From positions 1 through 13,968 of the forward strand of contig UQMZ01000065.1 in assembly GCA_900542185.1 (NCBI GenBank): a stretch of 13,968 bases of DNA. The letters are read 5' to 3'. The notes under the pieces are model-generated. The model was given only the letters and a program-made list of their open reading frames with translations, was not told where the DNA came from and ran no database searches. Shown here one piece after another: positions 6,882-12,786 of the stretch; the first letter of the stretch is position 1; every line of letters starts with the position of its first letter. The translations under genes were made by a program, and so were the position numbers. The stretch comes from an uncultured Bacteroidales bacterium. Lineage in GTDB: Bacteria; Bacteroidota; Bacteroidia; Bacteroidales; Muribaculaceae.

Positions 6882-8159
6882 TTACTGAATAAATTGAAGT
6901 TTCAAAGTCTTTACAGTAGTGCCATTCGCATCGGACACCGTCACTTTAAACTGATGCACATCGTCATTGCCCTGGTTCAACATTCCCATAACCAGCGGAG
7001 TCATCTTGAATATAACTTCTTTCTGTCCACCGACATTACACGGGAACCCAAAGGTGCTGAGCAATTCGACTTGAGCATCATTTAGGTTACACAAATCCAA
7101 GTGTGTCGTAAGGCCGGCTTCGCCAAGAATATCGTCGTTAAGGAACGGAGATTCTATATCACAAGTAAATACCGTAATACCTGCATCGGAAGAACTTGTA
7201 ACCTTGAACTCCACTGTTGACTCCGAAGTAACATGCATAATCTGATCAAAGACTAATCCGTCCGATACTTCCTCGAATACCGGGGCCTCATCGCCGGGAG
7301 TAGGAGGCTCGGGGTCGTCGCCGCCGCCCCAGTTAGGACGGTCGCTGTCGTCCAGAGGTTCATCGTCTTCAAGAGTGACGTCGGCGTTCACGTCCTCGGT
7401 AGTGACCGAAGCGTCAACCATTATTTCTCCGCTCGCACCGCCCGTGGGGTCGCCGCCGCTGTTCTGGTGAAGCTTGAACGTAAGTTTATACCACCGGCCC
7501 TTGTCGATACCTTCGTACGACTTGCTTTCCACTATCTCGGAACCATTGACGGTACCGTGGAATGTGGCCACAAGCGTATTCTCGTTCGTGTGCTTGAAGT
7601 AACCGGCCTTGCCGGCGGTAGCCTCGGCGGTGGTGAAGTTCAGTCCGGGGTTGTCGCCTACCTTGACTTCCACATACGAATCGGGCGACATGGCGGCCAA
7701 CAGAGTCTCGTCAAAGGCGATGGTGGCCTTGATGTTCATCAGCGCGCATTCTATCGGAGATATGAACGAAGTGATCTGGTATGCCTCGATATCGAATTCC
7801 TCCGACTGACCCTTGAAATAGGGATTCTCCCACTCGGCGTTGAGATCCTGGCCCAACTCAGCCGTAGCGGTATAGGTGCCTACCTTCAGCGTCACCACAT
7901 CGGGCATTTCGCTATATGTAAAGCTCTTGGCGGCGACGCTCTCGCCTTTCTTTATGAAGTTGATCTTGAAATTGCTCAGATCAACTCCCTGCTCGGCGCG
8001 TGTCACCATTATCTGGTCCGAAGTGGTGGACATGTCGAGAGCGGTTTTGAGCACCTGTCCCTCGTCGTCCGACATCTCGCCATCGAATCCTTTCTCCTTT
8101 GAGCATCCGGCCATCAGAAGACCTGCCGACAGAAGTGGTATCAAATATATCTTTTTCAT
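6882..8159 (-). CDS. DUF4493 surface lipoprotein without PCMD domain
   Basis: This 425-aa lipoprotein has lipobox MAGC and Cys19 followed by SKEKGFDGEMSDDEG, an acidic start often linked to surface export in Bacteroidota. The DUF4493 domain spans about 30-235: VTRAEQ, then YSEMPDVVTLKVGTYTATAE, then PYFKGQSEEFDI, then RWYKLTFKL. A Gly/Pro/Asp/Glu-rich linker (about 255-295) leads to a C-terminal domain of about 130 residues. That domain corresponds to the second beta-sandwich of the other two DUF4493 proteins and ends with VTVSDANGTTVKTLKLQF. It has no FN3-like or PCMD part, so it is the short member of the set. The gene starts 13 nt after the upstream stop. It may be a subunit or spacer of a multi-lipoprotein assembly, which is inference only. 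Confidence 0.85.
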   Translation of the reverse strand: MKKIYLIPLLSAGLLMAGCSKEKGFDGEMSDDEGQVLKTALDMSTTSDQIMVTRAEQGVDLSNFKINFIKKGESVAAKSFTYSEMPDVVTLKVGTYTATAELGQDLNAEWENPYFKGQSEEFDIEAYQITSFISPIECALMNIKATIAFDETLLAAMSPDSYVEVKVGDNPGLNFTTAEATAGKAGYFKHTNENTLVATFHGTVNGSEIVESKSYEGIDKGRWYKLTFKLHQNSGGDPTGGASGEIMVDASVTTEDVNADVTLEDDEPLDDSDRPNWGGGDDPEPPTPGDEAPVFEEVSDGLVFDQIMHVTSESTVEFKVTSSSDAGITVFTCDIESPFLNDDILGEAGLTTHLDLCNLNDAQVELLSTFGFPCNVGGQKEVIFKMTPLVMGMLNQGNDDVHQFKVTVSDANGTTVKTLKLQFIQ

Positions 8160-8172
8160 TACTTGTATTCTA

Positions 8173-10773
8173 TTATTTGGTAATTGTCGGCACGCCGTCG
8201 TACGACACTTTCACATTGTCTATTGTCAGCTCAGAGCCCTTGGCGAAAGCATGATATGTATTAGCCGGAAGGGTAGTACCGTTTCTTCCCGTTCCCTCAT
8301 TTAGCTCTCCTCCCGAAGGAATATTTATTGCCGGAGTTGTGCCTGCTTTAGTTGAACGGAAACTAATATACAATTTCGCAGCTTTCTTCCCGAATGCATA
8401 TTTCGGCAATTCAATCGTCTTTGTTGTCATATTGGAAGATGCTGAAATGAGTGTCATTCCTGATGTCAAAACCATACCCGATTCATCGAAAACTTCAACA
8501 TCAGCTTGAGCCTGTTCTCCATTAACTGGACTATACTTATACTCGAATGATACAGATAGGGGACGTGATGCGAAAGCTGTTCCTTTAGTGCGATGTTCAG
8601 TACCATCAAATGTATAGGTTCCGAGAAATAATTCACCCGAGGCTTTATCCAGTTGATTATCGCCGGGGGCAGCAGTGCAATAATATGTAGTACTCGCAGC
8701 ACTACCCGTACGATCTATATTTGCTCCATTATGGTTATAACCAACTGAACGAACTGTAGCCACGCCATTGTCAAGGAACATGGAAGGCACAATATACCAT
8801 GTGTTCTTATTACTTGAATTTGCATAAGCAGTCAAGTCATTAACTGTCGCCCAGCCTTGAGGTTCAGTACGATCTATTGAAGATGTGTGATGATGATTAG
8901 TAAAGAGTGTCACGTAGTATTCTCCGCCAACCTGCAGGTCACCTATCTGAACACGTCTGCCAGCTGTACCAAAATCTCCATTAGGAACTGCAACCTCCGC
9001 TTCGGTCGTGAATGAAGGCACTGCCTTCTCAAAGCCATCGCCAAGTTTCAGAGAAATGTTATCGTATGCTCTGCCGGCGCTCAGACCTTTAACGGTGATA
9101 AAGCCGTTCTGAACATCGCGCGTGATGTTGCCAGGGGTTACCGCAGCATTGCCGTTGTAAACGGTAAGGTTCTTGGTCAGATATTCCTTCATCTCGGCAT
9201 TCTCAGTCTCGATGCCGAACACCGCGAAGCGGGCGAAGGCATCGGACACCACCTCGTATGCGGGTCCGTTGACTGTGACGTTGGCCGTGGCTTTAAGTTT
9301 GCCGTACGAGCTTTCTACGGCTACCTCTGCGGTCGTTGCCTGCGGAACATCCAGAGTATAGGTATATGTGTAAGGCAGGTCGGCGCGTGTACGCGTACGC
9401 TTCGGAGCGGGAGCGGCTCCACCTTCGGTCACACTCTTGACTGCGACCTCTGCGTTGTTGACGCGGAACCTGATGCGGTTCTTAAGCTGCTGAGAGTTGG
9501 TGTTGACCACCACCTTGGCCTCGTTGGCCAGATAATCGATGTTTCCGGCACTTACTATGGAGTACTCCGTCTTGGTGACATTTGCAGTCAGTTCCACGGG
9601 ATTCTCCACTGTCTCGGTCGACAGACGCCCGAGCGCGTCTACAACCTCGACCTTGACCGAATACTCGCCCGCAGGAAGATTACCAAGGAAGTTCTTTACG
9701 TTTACGACGGCCATCTTGTCCGGGTTACGGAACAGACCCGACACTTTCACACCCGCATCGGCCAGCTGGGCCTGCGTGGTGGCATCGGCATTGACCAGGT
9801 TCACGTTCGATCCGAACGCCGGCACGTATGTTCCGTTGGTATTGGCCACCTTAAGGTTCACCTCGCGGAAACCGCCGAACGCATACAGGTCGAACTGCGG
9901 GCTTACGGACAGTTCGTCATATTCCATCAGTTCGACGGGAGTGCCCACTGTAAAGTTAGTGGGGCGCACCTCGGGCGCCGGAGAAGTGAACAGTTCGTCG
10001 CCGAGCGAGATAGTAATGGTCTCTTTGGTCACTTCCTCCTCGAATCCGATTTCAAGCACGGCGTCACCCTTGCTGACGTTGCCGGTCACGTTCACCGTGA
10101 TCACATAATTGCGGCGCGCCTGTGCCACGAACTTGGCGGGACGGAGGTTTACGGTCTGTCCCTGGTCGTTGGTAAGCGTCAGCACCAGTTCGCTGTAACC
10201 CTCTCCGGTGGGATCGATGAAAGCCGAACGCGTCTCACCCTGCGGGAAGAGCACCGGCTCCGAATGATTCGGAGTCTCGATGGCGGCGCTGTAAGTGGAA
10301 TAATTGGCAAGGAATGCATCGGTATAACGCAACGTCACCATGGCATTGGCCAGCGTGGCGGTCACACTCACCGGCGTTGTCGTGCCGGGAGAAACATGCA
10401 GTGTGTTGGTGCCCTTGAAACAAGGACGCTCGAAGCCCTGCTCGGCTACGTCGCCGTAAGTGGCCTCGATGGTGTAGTCGCCGATGGGGAATTCCGATTC
10501 CTTGTTGAAACCGTCGAGCGAACTCCAGGTCTTGCTGTAAGTGTTGTCGCTCTTTGTCAGTTTGATGCCGAAAGCATTGGCATCGGGAACGATGGGGCAT
10601 TGTGTGTCGTCGGCACGCGTACCGTGACGCATCAGGCGACCGTCGGACTCCAGGTTGAGCGCGATGCCTCCCGTCTCGTCCGATCCGCTCCAGGGACTCT
10701 CGTCGCCACAGCTGGTCAGGCCAAGGCCCGGCACAAGCGCCAGCAGGAGTAACCCTTTCTGATAATTTTTCAT
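8173..10773 (-). CDS. Large DUF4493 surface lipoprotein with Ig-like and PCMD-like domains
   Basis: First gene of the operon, 866 aa. The signal peptide ends with lipobox LTSC and lipidated Cys22, followed by GDES. DUF4493 lies at about 30-235 with the motif GTRADD near 51-56. A shared beta-sandwich follows at about 265-400 (LPAGEYSVKVEVVDALGR). Two further Ig/FN3-like modules cover about 405-590, the first carrying the basic insert APKRTRTRAD (about 455-464). Residues about 598-866 begin VPNGDFG and end LTIDNVKVSYDG, which fits a diverged PCMD-like or jelly-roll domain, but the IRTNPKN and ITCCASK motifs of the other two are absent. The DNA for this last domain is much more AT-rich than the rest of the gene. 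A Bacteroidota-type promoter and about 100 nt of leader precede the ATG. Confidence 0.82.
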   Translation of the reverse strand: MKNYQKGLLLLALVPGLGLTSCGDESPWSGSDETGGIALNLESDGRLMRHGTRADDTQCPIVPDANAFGIKLTKSDNTYSKTWSSLDGFNKESEFPIGDYTIEATYGDVAEQGFERPCFKGTNTLHVSPGTTTPVSVTATLANAMVTLRYTDAFLANYSTYSAAIETPNHSEPVLFPQGETRSAFIDPTGEGYSELVLTLTNDQGQTVNLRPAKFVAQARRNYVITVNVTGNVSKGDAVLEIGFEEEVTKETITISLGDELFTSPAPEVRPTNFTVGTPVELMEYDELSVSPQFDLYAFGGFREVNLKVANTNGTYVPAFGSNVNLVNADATTQAQLADAGVKVSGLFRNPDKMAVVNVKNFLGNLPAGEYSVKVEVVDALGRLSTETVENPVELTANVTKTEYSIVSAGNIDYLANEAKVVVNTNSQQLKNRIRFRVNNAEVAVKSVTEGGAAPAPKRTRTRADLPYTYTYTLDVPQATTAEVAVESSYGKLKATANVTVNGPAYEVVSDAFARFAVFGIETENAEMKEYLTKNLTVYNGNAAVTPGNITRDVQNGFITVKGLSAGRAYDNISLKLGDGFEKAVPSFTTEAEVAVPNGDFGTAGRRVQIGDLQVGGEYYVTLFTNHHHTSSIDRTEPQGWATVNDLTAYANSSNKNTWYIVPSMFLDNGVATVRSVGYNHNGANIDRTGSAASTTYYCTAAPGDNQLDKASGELFLGTYTFDGTEHRTKGTAFASRPLSVSFEYKYSPVNGEQAQADVEVFDESGMVLTSGMTLISASSNMTTKTIELPKYAFGKKAAKLYISFRSTKAGTTPAINIPSGGELNEGTGRNGTTLPANTYHAFAKGSELTIDNVKVSYDGVPTITK

Positions 10774-10851
10774 ACTTTATTAGTTGTTTTGTTGTTCGTT
10801 TGCAATTATGAGCGTGTGTCTCTGCGATTTATGGCAAATCGTCATTCATTT

Positions 10852-10866
10852 GGACCATAATGGCCC
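10852..10866. promoter_or_regulatory. Dyad GGaCCATAATGGcCC, possible operator
   Basis: This 15-bp interrupted palindrome has arms GG.CCAT and ATGG.CC around a central A, with one non-matching pair. It lies just downstream of the predicted start of the operon transcript, where a repressor could act. A partial match, CCATAATCGG, occurs at 10921-10930 on the other side of the promoter. No regulator is encoded nearby. Confidence 0.3.
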
Positions 10867-10879
10867 TTGAGAACGGGTG

Positions 10880-10909
10880 CAAAATTAATATAATATTTGA
10901 AAATTCAGA
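10880..10909 (-). promoter_or_regulatory. Bacteroidota-type promoter of the eight-gene operon
   Basis: On the minus strand, TAATTTTG (complement of 10880-10887) exactly fits the -7 consensus TAnnTTTG used by the Bacteroidota primary sigma factor. TCTG (complement of 10906-10909), one mismatch from the -33 box TTTG, lies 18 nt upstream. Transcription would start near 10873, giving a leader of about 100 nt. Minus-strand genes then run without a gap to 232. Confidence 0.6.
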
Positions 10910-10953
10910 CTTTTTAACGCCCATAATCGGAACATTGCGCCAATATGACCATT

Positions 10954-10969
10954 AAAATCGGCCGATTTT
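10954..10969. promoter_or_regulatory. Perfect 16-bp palindrome in the divergent intergenic region
   Basis: AAAATCGGCCGATTTT is a perfect palindrome, about 45 bp upstream of the -33 box of the operon promoter and about 190 bp from the divergent DUF4923 gene. Its position and symmetry suit a binding site for a dimeric regulator. It has no T tract placed for termination. The rest of the intergenic region (10774-11158) shows no gene. Confidence 0.4.
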
Positions 10970-11073
10970 CGTCCCATCGTTCGCATCATATCCCCTTTCG
11001 GCAAACCGCGCCCCGATTTGACCAGCGAATATAAGTCATAAGGCTTTAGTGTTGAAGTAGGCGCTACTATTTC

Positions 11074-11100
11074 CGCGGCTGGGGACAGCCTGCGCTACTA
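11074..11100 (-). repeat. REP-like palindrome, copy 4
   Basis: A 27-bp match to the palindrome of copies 1-3, in the orientation of copy 3, with CTAC at 11095-11098. The outer match stops at 11074. A second GCGCTACTAT lies just outside at 11061-11070, as if remnants of two elements abut. It sits immediately upstream of the promoter-like region of the DUF4923 gene. Confidence 0.85.
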
Positions 11101-11108
11101 TACGGATT

Positions 11109-11116
11109 AAACTTTG
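11109..11116 (+). promoter_or_regulatory. Weak candidate -7 box for the DUF4923 gene
   Basis: AAACTTTG matches TAnnTTTG except at the first base and would give a leader of about 35-40 nt before the ATG at 11159. No convincing -33 box is present at the expected distance, which falls in palindrome copy 4. It is listed only because nothing better is visible. Confidence 0.25.
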
Positions 11117-11158
11117 TCAGTGTATTAGTATCTAACTATAGATTATAACAACTAAACG

Positions 11159-12043
11159 ATGAAGAAACTAAAAGGAATGGCAATGGCAGCCGCGGTGCTG
11201 CTCGCAAGCGCCGGAGCACAGGCCCAGAACCTGTCTGACATATTCGGTGCCTTAGGCAACTTAGGCGGCAACTCGTCGCAGACCACAACATCCGGCAACG
11301 GTGGCGGCAACACCTTAGGCAATATACTCGAGGGTGTATTCTCCAGCAGCAACATCACCGTGCAGGACCTGGCAGGAGTATGGACCAGCAACGGCCCCGC
11401 CGTATGCTTCCAGTCGGAAAACATGCTCAAGAAGGCCGGCGGCATCGCTGCCGCCGCAATGGTCGAAAGGGAACTCTCCCCCTATTACTCCAAACTCGGT
11501 CTCAACGGCACCGTCATCACCATCCAGACCGACGGCACCTTCTCTATGAAGACCAAGATGCTGACCCTGAACGGCACAATCACACAGAGCGACAAGGGCA
11601 AAGGCGTGTTCGACTTCAACTTCACTCTGCTCGGCATGAAACTGGCCACCGTGACCACATACGCCGAAAAGACATCAAAGACGCTGAACATCATGTTCGA
11701 CGCCTCGAAGCTGAAGAACCTGCTTTCGGCCGTATCCAAGGTCGTGAATATCAAGACGCTCAGCGCCATCACGAAGATACTGGACATGTACGACGGCCTC
11801 TGCGTCGGCTTCCGCACCGAGAAGACCGGCACCGTAGCCGGCGAACAGCAGTCCACCGGCTCGTCGGCGCTTGACGCCCTCGGCAACATCCTGCGCGGCG
11901 GCAACTCCAACAGCCAGAACAACTCCGGCAACTCTGGTAACTCTGGCAACTCGAGCAACTCGAGCAATCAGAACACTCAGTCCGACAGCTCCAGCAGCCT
12001 CGGCACACTGATCAACATCCTCGGAAACCGCAACCGCAAGTAA
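11159..12043 (+). CDS. Secreted DUF4923 family protein with low-complexity tails
   Basis: This 294-aa exported protein has a signal peptide (residues 1-22, AQA then Q). Residues about 65-225 match the DUF4923 family (PF16270) of Bacteroidota, a probably lipocalin-like or beta-rich secreted protein. The recognisable pattern is LAGVWTSNGPAVCFQSENML, then GGIAAAA, ELSPYYSKLGLNG, FDASKLKNLL and YDGLCVGFRT. It is flanked by Gly/Asn/Ser-rich linkers. The C-terminal linker includes five consecutive 9-bp repeats encoding NSG or NSS. A short motif of the type LGNIL / ALGNLGGN recurs in both tails. No enzyme motif is visible and its role is unknown. It is transcribed divergently from the lipoprotein operon and convergently with riboflavin synthase, 15 bp away. 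Confidence 0.8.
   Translation: MKKLKGMAMAAAVLLASAGAQAQNLSDIFGALGNLGGNSSQTTTSGNGGGNTLGNILEGVFSSSNITVQDLAGVWTSNGPAVCFQSENMLKKAGGIAAAAMVERELSPYYSKLGLNGTVITIQTDGTFSMKTKMLTLNGTITQSDKGKGVFDFNFTLLGMKLATVTTYAEKTSKTLNIMFDASKLKNLLSAVSKVVNIKTLSAITKILDMYDGLCVGFRTEKTGTVAGEQQSTGSSALDALGNILRGGNSNSQNNSGNSGNSGNSSNSSNQNTQSDSSSSLGTLINILGNRNRK
11921..11965 (+). repeat. Five 9-bp tandem repeats coding NSG/NSS
   Basis: Five successive 9-mers, AACTCCGGC, AACTCTGGT, AACTCTGGC, AACTCGAGC and AACTCGAGC, encode NSG-NSG-NSG-NSS-NSS in the C-terminal linker of the DUF4923 protein. The array is in frame and could change length by slippage without a frameshift. Confidence 0.9.
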
Positions 12044-12050
12044 ATCCGGG

Positions 12051-12071
12051 CGCCTCTATCAGATGGAGGCG
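12051..12071. terminator. Hairpin between convergent genes, possible bidirectional terminator
   Basis: CGCCTC (12051-12056) pairs with GAGGCG (12066-12071) around a 9-nt loop. It lies just after the DUF4923 stop and overlaps the last codons of riboflavin synthase. Neither strand has a clear T run after the stem, so it is a weak terminator at best. Confidence 0.3.
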
Positions 12072-12688
12072 ATGCGGGCAAGGTACTTGCCCAGGATGTC
12101 AAACTCCAGGTTGACTGTCGTGCCCGGCTTGATGTCGCAGAAATTCGTATGATCATGAGTATAGGGAATGATGGCATTGCTGAACTGGCATGTCATCATT
12201 TCTTTATCCTCCCCATCCATGTCCTTCGGCTCGCACACCGTAAGACTGACACCGTTCACCGTCACAGATCCCTTGTCTACCGTGACATATCCGCGACGCG
12301 CCATCTCTTTCGACACCTCATATCGGAAAGTATATCGCCACGAGCCTTCCTCCTCCTCGACGCTGACGCAAACGGCGGTCTGGTCCACATGCCCCTGCAC
12401 GATATGGCCGTCCAGACGGCCGTCGATGCGCATGCTGCGCTCCACGTTCACCAGGCTTCCGACCTCTAACTGACCTAAGTTGCTGCGCTCCAGCGTCTCC
12501 TTTATCGCCGTGACGGTATAGGTATTGCCGTCCACCGATACCACGGTGAGGCACACGCCGTTATGAGCCACCGACTGGTCGATGTGAAGCTCGTCGGCAA
12601 ACTCGCACTCCAGCGTGATGTGCAGATTCTCATCCTCGCGTCTCAGCGACACTACCCGTGCCGCACTTTCAACTATTCCTGAAAACAT
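12059..12688 (-). CDS. ribE: Riboflavin synthase, alpha subunit
   Basis: This 209-aa cytoplasmic enzyme dismutates two molecules of 6,7-dimethyl-8-ribityllumazine to riboflavin, the last step of riboflavin biosynthesis. It shows the classic start MFSGIVE and two tandem lumazine-binding domains (about 1-97 and 98-195). Each carries a GVCLTV or GVSLTV segment, and LDGHIVQGHVD opens the second. The NAIIPYTHDHTNF segment lies near the C-terminus. Its length is normal for the family. The reading frame extends 15 codons further upstream, but MFSGIVE is the conserved N-terminus, so the ATG at 12688 is chosen. It stands alone rather than in a rib operon. Only 98 bp separate it from the divergent ATPase gene, too little for a full FMN riboswitch, and none is seen. 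Confidence 0.96.
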   Translation of the reverse strand: MFSGIVESAARVVSLRREDENLHITLECEFADELHIDQSVAHNGVCLTVVSVDGNTYTVTAIKETLERSNLGQLEVGSLVNVERSMRIDGRLDGHIVQGHVDQTAVCVSVEEEEGSWRYTFRYEVSKEMARRGYVTVDKGSVTVNGVSLTVCEPKDMDGEDKEMMTCQFSNAIIPYTHDHTNFCDIKPGTTVNLEFDILGKYLARIASI

Positions 12689-12737
12689 TTTATATCCTTT
12701 ATTAAGAGTCCCACAATTATTTTGGCTCCCCACAATG

Positions 12738-12745
12738 CAAAATTA
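12738..12745 (-). promoter_or_regulatory. Candidate -7 box for ribE
   Basis: On the minus strand, TAATTTTG fits TAnnTTTG exactly. It continues as GCA, the same ten bases (TAATTTTGCA) as in the operon promoter at 10880. It lies about 50 bp before the ribE start codon. A clear -33 box is not visible. Confidence 0.45.
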
Positions 12746-12786
12746 CAAATTATTTACTAAATTTACGACTTGAAAGCGTAAAAGCC

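Noticed and set aside
232..10773. Polysaccharide utilisation locus
   Set aside because: No SusC/SusD homologue, glycoside hydrolase, or hybrid two-component or anti-sigma regulator is present; the name of the PCMD family alone is not evidence for carbohydrate use.
12689..12733. 15-codon N-terminal extension of riboflavin synthase
   Set aside because: The family begins MF(S/T)GI(V/I)E; the extension contains no conserved residues and covers the likely leader region.
12689..12786. FMN riboswitch before ribE
   Set aside because: Only 98 AT-rich bases separate ribE from the divergent gene, and the conserved RFN stems are not seen.
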